A stretch of DNA of 64,000 bases. Origin: an uncultured Mesonia sp. Its GTDB lineage: Bacteria > Bacteroidota > Bacteroidia > Flavobacteriales > Flavobacteriaceae. Shown here piece after piece: positions 35,601-43,807 of the stretch. The stretch covers positions 124,001 through 188,000 of the forward strand of contig CANLVH010000001.1 of NCBI GenBank assembly GCA_947494545.1. The letters run 5' to 3'. A program made the translations under genes and the position numbers. The notes beneath the pieces were generated by a model. It saw only the letters and a list, made by a program, of their open reading frames with translations. It made no database searches and was not told the DNA's origin. Each line of letters starts with the position of its first letter. Positions within the stretch are counted from its first letter, which is position 1.

Positions 35601-38150
35601 ACCCACAAAATAGGGGTAAGGCGCTAATTTTTTAGAAATAACATCTATAGAGAAATCGCCGCCACCTTCAAAAACTTTGGTAAGAAAATTGGCTTGTAAC
35701 ATTCCCGGCGCTTTTGTATTAAGCGGAATTGTTTTTTGAAAATTCACTTTTCCGTTTTGCGAAAGCTGTGTTTCTAAAAATTTGTTTTCTACACTTTCAA
35801 AACTGCGCACCGGATCTGTAAAAATATAGTTTTGGTAATCCGGAAATGCATTTGGTACCGGACTTAACTCTACGTCTATAGCTGCTTTTAAATTTCTGGC
35901 CGGCGCACCGTGCAACCATTTGGCAGACAAATCGCCGTTTATAATTTCTTCTGCTTTTAAAATTTCTTGATCAAAATCTAAATTAATTTTTAAACGGTTA
36001 GGTTTTACCGTTGCCACTTTTAATGTTTTACTGAAATTGGCGCCGCCAACACTTATTTTGGCTTCCCAATTGCCGGTAGGATCGTTTTGTTTTGTGGCAA
36101 TAGGAAAGTAATAAAAACCGTTTTTAGCTTGTTTGGAATGCTTGGTTTCGCGCAAATTTTCTTCTAAAACCAACCTGCCGCGCGCATCTGTAACCGAGAG
36201 TTGTATTGGGTGTTCTTGCGGAATGGGATTTTCTTTATCGTTTAAAACAAAAGTGAGGTGAATGCTGTCTCCGGGTCTGTGTACGCCACGTTCTGTATAT
36301 AAAAATCCTTTTAAACCGCGTTGCAATTCTTGTCCGGAAACGTCAAACTTGCTTAACGAAAGTGCGTTGCCACCGTCTAATTCCGCGTAAGCGTAATTAT
36401 TTCCTTTTTTGGCAATAATAAAAGCTGCTTTCCGGTTGGTGGTAACTTTTGCAATGCCTTCTTGTTTGGTTGTAGCTTTTTTAATGAGTTGTTTTTGAAA
36501 ATCATACAAAGAAATTTTTACACCAATTTCCCGATTTCCTTTTAGTAAATTTGTGGTTATTACGTGATAGGTATTCTTATCGCTTTCTTTTACCAGTAAA
36601 CCAAGGTCTGAGCCTAAAATATTGGTGCGGGCAAAGCGGTCTTCTTGGTAATAAGATGCGTGACACGGATTGTCTTTTTCTTGCCAATTATAAGGAGTTT
36701 GGCGCCAGTCGTACAGCTCGTTGTTCCAATATTGCTCTTCGCGATATTGTTCTTTAGGGTAAGCTTTTTTGGCTTGTACAATTGGTTTTTGTTCGTTTTT
36801 CTTTTGATTACCACACTTGTAAGTGCTGTAGTTTTTTCTAAAACTTATTTCTACTTGATAAACCGCACCGGGATCTGCTTTAATAAAATTAGATAAATTT
36901 ATAGCGTGAGCTTGCCAATTGCCGGTGTTAAGCGAATTATTGTTTTCTAAACGAATGGTTTTTTGCGCAATTTTTCTTCCAACTCTTCGTATATTATAGG
37001 TGTTGTAAAGATTTGAAGTTTGTAAAAGCGATAAAATATTGTCTTGGTAAATTTTGATAATGCGCACATCTACCGCACGTAAGTTTACGGTTTCAAAATG
37101 TATGGGCGTGTTGACAGATGCCGGCAAAATAACGCCTTTAGATAGCATTCTAACGGCCGGTTTTAATTCTTGAAAACCAATAAGCTCGTTAAAATTTTGT
37201 TGCAAAGCGCTGCCTTGTAAATTTTGTAAACCTTTAAATACTTCAACTTTTAGTTTGCCGGTAATGCGCTTTTTAGGATAAACATACAAAACGTTATTGT
37301 CTACTTCAAAACGTAGATTTTTTTGGTTTTCTATATTTACCAAACCCTTGAAATTTTGTTGCGGATTTATAGGATCTGAAAAATTGATAGCCAAAGAAGC
37401 TTCCTCGGCTAATTTGCTGTGTATATCTACAATTTTAAAATTGTCCTGTCCGGCTATTTTAAAATTGCGTTTACCTTTATGTTCTGCGCCAATAGGTTTT
37501 CCATTCCACGAAAGTAAAATTTGATCTGCTTGTTTTTTACGACTTATGCTATCTATTTTAAAGTGAAAAACAGTAGAGGTGGCGGCATTATTTTCCCAAG
37601 ATATGGGCAATGTTTTACCATCTTGCATTGCAACTAGCAATTGTTTTGCTTGCATTAAATTAACTACATCTGCGGTTTCTATTTCGCCATTTAAGTATTG
37701 TTTTTCTTTAGAATACGATTGCAGATTGCCAATTTCTACTTTAAAATTGGGAGCAATAGTTTTAAAACTAAAAGTATACTTTTCTAAACCTTCCGGTATA
37801 TTTCCGTAAAGTTCTTTAAGATTTATGCTTACAATGTATTTGGTGTCGGGTTGTAAGTTTTCTTTTGGTTGAAACAGCAAAGTATTAGCATTTTCTATAT
37901 ATAATTTACCGTCAAGTTCAGGAGAAATGGCTATTAAGTTAGTCGGAATTTCCTGCGAAAGCTCGTATTGCGCAATTTGCTTGTTGAGTGTAATTTTAAT
38001 GGGTGCTGCAACAGAATGTCTGCCGTTGGTATGGTAACTTATATAATCTTTATACTCATAGAGACTATCGGTTTTTTGCGTGTCATCATCCTTACAATCA
38101 GTAAAAACAAGACTTACAAAAAACAACACTATAAAATAATAAAAACGCAT
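32613..38150 (-). CDS. Bacterial alpha-2-macroglobulin lipoprotein
   Basis: This 1845-residue protein has the type I bacterial macroglobulin design. A signal peptide and possible lipid cysteine at 19 (VFTDC, an unusual lipobox with Asp before Cys) lead into many macroglobulin beta-domains, and a thioester domain with GCLEQ lies at about 1401-1405. The thioester Cys-Gln pair is intact, so it can trap proteases covalently. It is thought to protect the periplasm when the wall or outer membrane is breached, working with PBP1C, whose gene follows by 34 bases. It carries decamer (34842-34851) and CGCGGAA-family copies, but no frameshift is seen over 5.5 kb. Confidence 0.92.
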   Translation of the reverse strand: MRFYYFIVLFFVSLVFTDCKDDDTQKTDSLYEYKDYISYHTNGRHSVAAPIKITLNKQIAQYELSQEIPTNLIAISPELDGKLYIENANTLLFQPKENLQPDTKYIVSINLKELYGNIPEGLEKYTFSFKTIAPNFKVEIGNLQSYSKEKQYLNGEIETADVVNLMQAKQLLVAMQDGKTLPISWENNAATSTVFHFKIDSISRKKQADQILLSWNGKPIGAEHKGKRNFKIAGQDNFKIVDIHSKLAEEASLAINFSDPINPQQNFKGLVNIENQKNLRFEVDNNVLYVYPKKRITGKLKVEVFKGLQNLQGSALQQNFNELIGFQELKPAVRMLSKGVILPASVNTPIHFETVNLRAVDVRIIKIYQDNILSLLQTSNLYNTYNIRRVGRKIAQKTIRLENNNSLNTGNWQAHAINLSNFIKADPGAVYQVEISFRKNYSTYKCGNQKKNEQKPIVQAKKAYPKEQYREEQYWNNELYDWRQTPYNWQEKDNPCHASYYQEDRFARTNILGSDLGLLVKESDKNTYHVITTNLLKGNREIGVKISLYDFQKQLIKKATTKQEGIAKVTTNRKAAFIIAKKGNNYAYAELDGGNALSLSKFDVSGQELQRGLKGFLYTERGVHRPGDSIHLTFVLNDKENPIPQEHPIQLSVTDARGRLVLEENLRETKHSKQAKNGFYYFPIATKQNDPTGNWEAKISVGGANFSKTLKVATVKPNRLKINLDFDQEILKAEEIINGDLSAKWLHGAPARNLKAAIDVELSPVPNAFPDYQNYIFTDPVRSFESVENKFLETQLSQNGKVNFQKTIPLNTKAPGMLQANFLTKVFEGGGDFSIDVISKKLAPYPYFVGLKAPETKKYGSYNTDEDVKFSVISLNDEAKPAANRNLKVYAYKIEWRWWWNRGKDNLSRYENAEVHRAVKKIEVTTNSNGKATFSLNIPEREAGRYLIRIVDEASGHATGKLTYFYEDWYKNPSDAQAESAKMLVFSADKKEYQVGEEAVITFPSGENAHALISIENGSKVLSQEWVETKKGETQVKIPLSKEMAPNIYVHITLLQPHAQTKNDLPIRLYGVIPILVENPQTKLQPQLHLPKTLKPEQNYSVKVSEKNNRAMTYTLAVVDEGLLDLTRFKTPAIHQAFYAREALGVKTFDIYDDVIGALTGSVDNIYEIGGGDLAAGAKNRKAERFKPVVSYLGPFYLEAGKTTTHQLYMPNYVGSVRAMLVAGNEVDAAYGNAEKTISVKKPLMVLTSLPRKLSPGEKVTLPVTVFAMEKKIKTVQVKVKTDAALTPLTETTQNIHFNEVGEQIINFEFEVKAATKPQNIQVFASGAGEKAKSFVEIDVVNPNPVSHKSQTKTLKNQENANFSFTPFGVSGSNSANLVVSTLPPIDLEKRLDFLIDYPHGCLEQIISGAFPQLYLNDLAEITYDKKQEIKANIESTLQKLSDYQLASGGFSYWPGGNSPNDWSTTYAGHFMLEAKQKGYVLPVSLLSNWLSHQKRKAQQWRNSYTSYNSSLNQAYRLYTLALAGQPELAAMNRLRESNEMNPAAKWRLAAAYAQIGKKDIANNLRSKTNTDFNESKNNRFTYGSAFRNKAMALETLVLLEDKDQLELAQSLAKGLSSQKWYSTQETAYALLALSKMAVKQDEKAINVSYVLNGKEFNAKTDKNLVSKKLNLKTGKNKLNLTNHNNQMVFVTLTQSGKLPVGEELQEQRNLQVKTQFVDAEDKILNIKNLRQGTEITAKITITNTGLDAIKDVALTQIFPSGWEIVNTGFTNFGNEQNTNYTYKDIRDDRVNFYFDLDKKQTKTFRVKLNASYLGNYYLPGTQAEAMYDNNYFARNNGVWVKVIE

Positions 38151-38223
38151 AAAACTTTTATTAGGGAAAAACTTAAAGGTAAGCAGAATGTTGGTGTGAA
38201 AAAACTTACTTTTACAAAAGACT

Positions 38224-39285
38224 TTATTCTTCTTTATACATATTAATTCTCAATTCTTCGTTTACGTAGCTGGCGCGAAACATTCCTTTGGTATTAAATG
38301 GCATACTAATGTTTCCATTTTTATCTAGCGCAATCATACCGCCGTTGCCGCCCATTTTTGGTAATTTGTTATGAATAACTTCTCGGGTAGCTTTTTCTAG
38401 AGAAAGCCCTTTATATTCCATCAAGGCAGAAACATCGTAGGCCAAAACGCCACGAATGTAATATTCTCCCCAGCCGGTAGAAGAAATCGCGCAGGTTTTG
38501 TTGTTGGCATAGGTTCCTGCGCCAATTATGGGCGAATCGCCAATGCGGCCATATTTTTTGTTTGCCATGCCGCCGGTAGAAGTTCCGGCTGCCAAATTGC
38601 CTTCTTTGTCTAAAGCCACGCAACCTACCGTACTAAATTTAGAGTTTTTAAGATACGCATCGTAATGCGAAGCTTGCTTTAAAGAATCTTCTTTTTTTAA
38701 ACGCCGTAGGTTTTTTAGTTGTTTTGGCGTTACAAAATAACTAGAATCTACCATTGCCAAACCCTGTTGTTTGGCAAAAGCTTCTGCGCCTTCTCGTGCC
38801 AACAGAACGTGTTTGGAGTTTAGCATAACTTCTTGTGCCAAAGCTATTGGGCTTTTTACGTGTTTTACCCCTGCAACTGCACCAGCATTTAAAGTTTTTC
38901 CGTTCATTATAGAAGCGTCTAACTCGGCTTCTTCTTGGTTGGTTAGCACCGCACCAACTCCTGCGTTAAACAATGGCGAGGCTTCTAAAATTTGTATGGT
39001 TTGGCTTACGGCATCTACTGCTTTTCCGCCGTTTTTTAAAATTTCATGGCCTTTAGAAATCGCCTCTTTTAATTTGCTTCGGTACGCATTTTCGAGACTG
39101 TCGCTTAGGTTTTCTTTTACAATATAACCCGCTCCGCCGTGAATAGCAATAGCAAAAGCTGGTTTTTCTTTGGTAAATAAAGTGTCTTTTACCGTAACTA
39201 ATCTGCCGGTTTTTGGTTGTTCTTTTTGGTTTTGACAAGCGATAAAACTTAAGCAGAATGCAAATACATAAAGAAGGTTACGCAT
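38224..39285 (-). CDS. Isoaspartyl peptidase/L-asparaginase, lipoprotein
   Basis: This 353-residue enzyme is an N-terminal nucleophile hydrolase of the plant-type asparaginase family. It is made as one chain that cuts itself before a threonine, here in KFSTVGCVALDKEG. It would hydrolyse L-asparagine or beta-aspartyl peptides. AIHGGAGY, GAGVGAVLTNQEEAELDASIM and AGTSTGGMANKKYGRIGDSP (substrate loops) are visible. The lipobox cysteine is residue 17 (FIAC), placing it in the periplasm. I start at the ATG at 39285 because it opens the signal peptide; another ATG at 39309 would add eight residues. The macroglobulin gene lies 73 bases downstream. Confidence 0.9.
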   Translation of the reverse strand: MRNLLYVFAFCLSFIACQNQKEQPKTGRLVTVKDTLFTKEKPAFAIAIHGGAGYIVKENLSDSLENAYRSKLKEAISKGHEILKNGGKAVDAVSQTIQILEASPLFNAGVGAVLTNQEEAELDASIMNGKTLNAGAVAGVKHVKSPIALAQEVMLNSKHVLLAREGAEAFAKQQGLAMVDSSYFVTPKQLKNLRRLKKEDSLKQASHYDAYLKNSKFSTVGCVALDKEGNLAAGTSTGGMANKKYGRIGDSPIIGAGTYANNKTCAISSTGWGEYYIRGVLAYDVSALMEYKGLSLEKATREVIHNKLPKMGGNGGMIALDKNGNISMPFNTKGMFRASYVNEELRINMYKEE

Positions 39286-39614
39286 ACTTTTTTTACTAAA
39301 AATAAGCATTTTTAGATGTTATCAATAATTTTTTATTTTTTCTTTACGGAAGTAGAGAATCTTAACTTTCTTTTGCGCCAGCGATAGTAGTGGAAATCCC
39401 GGCTTGTGCTTTTTGTATAAAATAAAAGATACCAAACGTTAGACTGCATTTTTCTTTACGGAAAAAAACCTAAAAAATTAAACGCACAAACGGAATTGCA
39501 ACGAATAGCGCGGTTTTAGTCTTTTTTCAGACTAAAAGGCGCCCAAATAATAGAAATTAAAAGTAATTTTCAAAATGCTTTTAGTAAATTTAAGCAATCA
39601 AATAAATCTTAATT
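39286..39614. other. Divergent intergenic region with two decamers and a hairpin
   Basis: No gene is seen. Two direct copies of CTTTACGGAA lie at 39342-39351 and 39454-39463. A hairpin with arms TTTTAGTCT (39514-39522) and AGACTAAAA (39529-39537) has a T-rich loop and lies 77 bases before the dioxygenase start, where it might act in the mRNA leader. No convincing promoter for either flanking gene was found. Confidence 0.5.
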
Positions 39615-40157
39615 ATGGCAATTGCAAAACCTTTTAATTTAAACCGGTGGTTAGAAGAAAACCGGGAACACCTAAAACCGCCGGTGGGCAATAAAAATTT
39701 ATATAAAGAATCTGACGATTATATTGTAATGATTGTGGCCGGACCAAACGCAAGAAAAGACTACCATTACAACGAAACCGAAGAGTTGTTTTACCAATTG
39801 GAAGGTAATATTGAAGTGCACATTCAGGAAAACGGCAAAAAGAAAACCATGCAATTGGGACCGGGAGATATGTATTTACACCCGGCAAAAGTGCCACATT
39901 CGCCGGCGCGCGGAGAAAACTCTGTTGGTTTGGTAGTAGAACGAAAACGCAAAGAATTGCCGGGTAAAGACGGTTTGTTATGGTTTTGCGACAATTGCAA
40001 CCATAAATTGTACGAGGTTTACTTTCCGTTAGACAATATTGAAAAAGATTTTTTAAAACATTTTAAGCATTTTTACAGCAGCAAAGACTTGCGAACCTGC
40101 GACAATTGCGGCGAGGTAATGCCGGTTGATAAACGTTTTGTGGCAGATGAGGAATAA
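39615..40157 (+). CDS. 3-hydroxyanthranilate 3,4-dioxygenase
   Basis: This 180-residue cupin enzyme opens the ring of 3-hydroxyanthranilate in tryptophan (kynurenine) breakdown or quinolinate and NAD synthesis. The iron ligands His51, Glu57 and His95 fall exactly at the known positions (DYHYNETEELFY and VPHSPARG). Two CDNC motifs (WFCDNCNHK and RTCDNCGEV) near the C-terminus form the second, rubredoxin-like iron site found in bacterial forms. Sixty-one bases separate it from the aldehyde dehydrogenase, which probably acts in the same or a nearby pathway. No other kynurenine genes lie within the window. Confidence 0.95.
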   Translation: MAIAKPFNLNRWLEENREHLKPPVGNKNLYKESDDYIVMIVAGPNARKDYHYNETEELFYQLEGNIEVHIQENGKKKTMQLGPGDMYLHPAKVPHSPARGENSVGLVVERKRKELPGKDGLLWFCDNCNHKLYEVYFPLDNIEKDFLKHFKHFYSSKDLRTCDNCGEVMPVDKRFVADEE

Positions 40158-40218
40158 CCGTCAATTTTTGTTATTTTCGCAATTAGTTGATTATTAATTC
40201 GAAAAAAATAAAAATTTG

Positions 40219-41775
40219 ATGAGTGAGATTGCAAAAAACTTTGGAATTGACAAAGCCTTAAAAGATTTAGGTTTAAATCAAGATATAAACAATGGTACTT
40301 CTACCGGAATGGATTTTTTTAGTAACGGAGAGGTTATTGAATCCTATTCTCCTGTAGATGGGGCTTTGCTAGGAAAAGTAAAAGCTACCACCAAAGAAGA
40401 TTATGAAAAAGTAGTTACCACTGCAGAAAAAGCTTTTAAAGAATGGCGAACTATGCCGGCACCGCAACGCGGAGAAGTTATTCGCCAATTTAACGATGAG
40501 CTACGTCGCTTAAAAGAACCGCTTGGGAAATTGGTTTCTTACGAAATGGGGAAATCTTACCAAGAAGGTCTGGGCGAAGTACAAGAAATGATAGATATCT
40601 GTGATTTTGCTGTAGGGCTTTCACGCCAGTTGCACGGTTTAACGATGCACTCGGAGCGTCCCGGACACAGAATGTACGAACAATACCACCCGCTTGGGGT
40701 AGTAGGAATTATTTCTGCTTTTAACTTTCCGGTAGCCGTTTGGTCTTGGAATACTGCTTTGGCTTGGGTTTGTGGCGATGCTTGTATCTGGAAAGGATCT
40801 GAAAAAACGCCATTAACTTCTGTTGCTTGCCAAAATATTGCTGCCCGCGTATTTTCTGAAAACGGATTGCCAGAAGGTATTTCTTGTTTAATTACAGGAG
40901 ATTATAAAGTAGGCGAAATGATGACTAATGACGAGCGCATACCTTTAATTTCTGCAACCGGTTCTATTAGAATGGGTAAAATTGTGGCGCAAGCAGTTGC
41001 TAAGCGCTTAGGGAAATCTTTATTAGAACTTGGCGGAAACAATGCGATTATTGTAACTCCCGATGCCAATATTAAAAACACGGTGATTGGTGCAGTATTT
41101 GGCGCGGTTGGTACTTGCGGACAGCGTTGTACTTCTACCAGAAGGTTAATTGTGCACGAAGATGTTTACGATAAAGTAAAAGATGCAATTGTAGATGCAT
41201 ACAAGCAAATTAGAATAGGAAATCCGTTAGACGAAAATAACCACGTTGGTCCGTTAATTGACAAAGATGCGGTTAAAAATTACCAAGATGCGTTAGATAA
41301 AGTAGTAGAAGAAGGCGGAAACATTTTGGTTGAAGGTGGCGTTTTAGAAGGCGAAGGTTACGAAAGCGGTTGCTACGTAAAACCAGCTATTGCCGAAGCA
41401 GAAAACCATTACGATATTGTACAGCACGAAACTTTTGGTCCCGTTTTATACATTATGAAGTATAAAGGCGATGTTGCCAATGCGTTGGAATTGCAAAACG
41501 GCGTAAAACAAGGTTTATCTTCTGCCATTATGACCAATAACTTGCGGGAAGCAGAGCGTTTCTTATCTGTAGAAGGATCTGATTGCGGAATTGCAAACGT
41601 AAACATTGGTACATCCGGAGCAGAAATTGGCGGCGCTTTTGGCGGTGAAAAAGAAACCGGCGGCGGACGTGAATCTGGTTCTGATGCTTGGAAAATTTAT
41701 ATGAGAAGACAAACCAACACGATAAATTATACAACCGAGTTGCCATTGGCACAAGGAATTAAATTTGATTTATAG
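40219..41775 (+). CDS. Aldehyde dehydrogenase, ALDH7 (antiquitin) type
   Basis: This 517-residue NAD-dependent dehydrogenase has the nucleophile cysteine in GTCGQRCTSTRRL and the glutamate base in SLLELGGNNAIIV. The GQRCT and ELGGNNAI motifs and the length resemble ALDH7 enzymes such as alpha-aminoadipate semialdehyde/piperideine-6-carboxylate dehydrogenase. The neighbouring dioxygenase could instead suggest 2-aminomuconate semialdehyde as substrate, which is usually handled by a different ALDH class, so the substrate is open. I start at the ATG at 40219, three bases after a TTG. A strong terminator closes the unit. Confidence 0.88.
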   Translation: MSEIAKNFGIDKALKDLGLNQDINNGTSTGMDFFSNGEVIESYSPVDGALLGKVKATTKEDYEKVVTTAEKAFKEWRTMPAPQRGEVIRQFNDELRRLKEPLGKLVSYEMGKSYQEGLGEVQEMIDICDFAVGLSRQLHGLTMHSERPGHRMYEQYHPLGVVGIISAFNFPVAVWSWNTALAWVCGDACIWKGSEKTPLTSVACQNIAARVFSENGLPEGISCLITGDYKVGEMMTNDERIPLISATGSIRMGKIVAQAVAKRLGKSLLELGGNNAIIVTPDANIKNTVIGAVFGAVGTCGQRCTSTRRLIVHEDVYDKVKDAIVDAYKQIRIGNPLDENNHVGPLIDKDAVKNYQDALDKVVEEGGNILVEGGVLEGEGYESGCYVKPAIAEAENHYDIVQHETFGPVLYIMKYKGDVANALELQNGVKQGLSSAIMTNNLREAERFLSVEGSDCGIANVNIGTSGAEIGGAFGGEKETGGGRESGSDAWKIYMRRQTNTINYTTELPLAQGIKFDL

Positions 41776-41822
41776 AAATCATTCTTAAGTTTAAATAATA
41801 AGTAAGTGTTAGATTGCGCGAT

Positions 41823-41858
41823 GTCGAAAGATGTCAGGTCGAGCGGAGTCGAGACCTT
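41823..41858. repeat. REP-like intergenic palindromic element
   Basis: The stretch centres on TCAGGTCGAGCGGAGTCGAG, with AGGTC and GACCT ends able to pair. Sequences of this kind, with TCGAGCGGAGTCGA-like cores, are scattered between genes in many Flavobacteriaceae. Only one copy occurs in this window, so the call relies on remembered resemblance. It lies between the ALDH stop and its terminator. Confidence 0.5.
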
Positions 41859-41887
41859 AACAATAGAACACGTTTAACTTAAATTTC

Positions 41888-41922
41888 AAAACCCTCTTGT
41901 TTTTGCAGCAAGAGGGTTTTTT
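41888..41922 (+). terminator. Terminator after the aldehyde dehydrogenase gene
   Basis: Arms AAACCCTCTTG (41889-41899) and CAAGAGGGTTT (41909-41919) pair perfectly, followed by TTTATT. It also marks the end of the dioxygenase-dehydrogenase unit. Confidence 0.9.
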
Positions 41923-42050
41923 ATTCCTTTTCGGGTTTAGATTTAAAAACGTTAAGAAACGCTAGGAGAAAAGACTAAACTATAATAGGGGTTTTATATT
42001 GAAAAAAATTAAGCAAAATTACGATTGTAAAGTAGAAGCTAAAACTTACT

Positions 42051-42764
42051 TTATAGCTTTTTGGCGTTTATTTTTTCAAAAAAAGCGGTTTTATAAGTTT
42101 CCCCTAAAGGAAGCTCTTTATTATTTATAAAAACCGAATAACTCTGTGTTTTTTCAATCTTATTAATTGCCACAATAAAGGATTTGTGAATTTTAATAAA
42201 ATTGTATTTCGGTAAATTTTCTTGTAGGTTTTTTAATGTATTGTAGGTAACCAACTGTTCTTTTTTGGTGTGAATTATTACATAATTTTTAATGCTTTCT
42301 AAGTAGAGGATATGCGCAAGTTGCACTTTGCTAAAATTGTTCTTGCCGTCTGTTTTAATAAAAAAATAATCTCCTTGTTTAGTTTGCTCATTCTTGTTTT
42401 TAGTAGAACTCTTTTCTGCTTTTTCGATAGCTTCTAAAAAGCGTGGAAACGCAATTGGTTTTAAAAGATAATCTACCGCATTAAGCTCAAAACCCTCTAC
42501 CGCAAATTGTGGGTAGGCGGTAGTAAAAATAATTTTAGCATCATATTTTATCAATTTAGATAATTCTAACCCGGTTAGATTGGGCATCTGGATATCTAAA
42601 AAAATAATATCTGGTTGGTGATGTTTTATAAAATCTAAGGCATCTAAAGCTTTGGTAAAAGAAGCAAGATGATTTATTTCTTTTACTTGCTTTATAAATT
42701 TTTCTAAAACACGAATAGCGGGCGGCTCATCGTCAATAAGTATACAAGTATATTTGCGCGACAT
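42051..42764 (-). CDS. LytTR-type response regulator
   Basis: This 237-residue regulator has a receiver domain (residues 5-120) with acidic pocket IDDEPP, phospho-acceptor Asp57 in IIFLDIQMPNLTG and the KP pair in YLLKPIAFP. A LytTR DNA-binding domain follows (about 135-235, with ILYLESIKNYVIIHT and FIKIHKSFIVAI). It is the last gene of a four-gene minus-strand operon. The cognate kinase gene ends two bases before its start. Confidence 0.93.
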   Translation of the reverse strand: MSRKYTCILIDDEPPAIRVLEKFIKQVKEINHLASFTKALDALDFIKHHQPDIIFLDIQMPNLTGLELSKLIKYDAKIIFTTAYPQFAVEGFELNAVDYLLKPIAFPRFLEAIEKAEKSSTKNKNEQTKQGDYFFIKTDGKNNFSKVQLAHILYLESIKNYVIIHTKKEQLVTYNTLKNLQENLPKYNFIKIHKSFIVAINKIEKTQSYSVFINNKELPLGETYKTAFFEKINAKKL

Positions 42765-42765
42765 T

Positions 42766-43797
42766 TTATTTTCTTAACGGAATTTTTAAGCAAACAAAAT
42801 ACCTATTTTCTTTTTGAAAATGTTTTAATTGATAGTTTTTTTTGAATAATAAGTCTAAACGATGCTTGATATTTTTATAACCTATGCCTTGGTTATCTAG
42901 GTTTTCATTTTCTTTTATAAAATTGTTTATTTTAAATTCTAATTCATCTCCAACAATTTTCATCTCTAGACTTACCGGTTGTTCTTTATTATCTAAAACG
43001 CCGTGTTTAAAAGCATTCTCTACAAAATGAAGCAGCAATAAAGCAGGTATTTTATAATCGGTTGTGTTTTTAGGGAAAGATTTTTTAATAAACAAATTAT
43101 TATCAAACCTTCTTTGAAACAAGCTTATATAGTTGTTTAAAAAACGCAATTCATCTGTTAAGAAAACAAACTCGCTCTTTTGTTCGTAAGTAATGTAACG
43201 AAGCATTTCCGATAGTTTTAAAATATCATCGCTTAATTTAGGACTAAGCTCTAAAGTGTCTGCGTAAAAACTGTTTAAGGTATTAAACAAAAAATGCGGA
43301 CTTAGTTGCGATTTTAAAGCGCGCAGTTCAGCTTGTTTTTTCTTTAATTTTAATTGGTTGATTTCTTGTTTGGTGTTCAGTAAAAATTTAACAAAATAGA
43401 ACACAAGCGCCAACAGAAAAATACGAAAAGCGTAATACGAATTGTCAAAAATATAATAAAGAGGTCGTAAAGAATCCGGATAATAATTGTGATAACCTGT
43501 TATAGAATAAAGTATTACTTCTTCTAAAAAATACCGCATCCCGGCAAAAAGTAAAAGAAGGCCCAATAATCCTAGAAATAAATAACCCCATTTTCTTTGC
43601 GGAATGCTTTTCGGCGCAAGCCATAAATACACGAGATAAAAAACACCTATTTGCAAGAGCAAAAACTCAATATTGTGTAATAAATAGAGGTTAAAAGAGT
43701 CTAAATTGTTTTTGAAAACTATATCAGAAAATACTTCCATCAGCACAAAAAGTAGCCAGAAAATAAGATGGTATTGTATTTCTTGTTTTTTATTCAT
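42766..43797 (-). CDS. LytS-type sensor histidine kinase
   Basis: This 343-residue kinase has about four transmembrane helices (residues 10-130), a linker coiled coil (NQLKLKKKQAELRALKSQ) and a His_kinase domain with the histidine in LSPHFLFNTLNSFYAD. The ATP-binding part shows LLHFVENAFKHGVL and GIGYKNIKHRL. With no large extracellular domain, it probably senses through its membrane helices. It sits one base from its LytTR regulator and 10 bases after the TraB/Tiki-like gene, so all four genes form one operon. Confidence 0.92.
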   Translation of the reverse strand: MNKKQEIQYHLIFWLLFVLMEVFSDIVFKNNLDSFNLYLLHNIEFLLLQIGVFYLVYLWLAPKSIPQRKWGYLFLGLLGLLLLFAGMRYFLEEVILYSITGYHNYYPDSLRPLYYIFDNSYYAFRIFLLALVFYFVKFLLNTKQEINQLKLKKKQAELRALKSQLSPHFLFNTLNSFYADTLELSPKLSDDILKLSEMLRYITYEQKSEFVFLTDELRFLNNYISLFQRRFDNNLFIKKSFPKNTTDYKIPALLLLHFVENAFKHGVLDNKEQPVSLEMKIVGDELEFKINNFIKENENLDNQGIGYKNIKHRLDLLFKKNYQLKHFQKENRYFVCLKIPLRK

Positions 43798-43807
43798 TTA
43801 AGAAAAA

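Noticed and set aside
41823..41922. REP-like palindrome and terminator considered as a small RNA or mobile element
   Set aside because: No promoter, transposase or target duplications are seen; an intergenic repeat followed by an ordinary terminator explains it.
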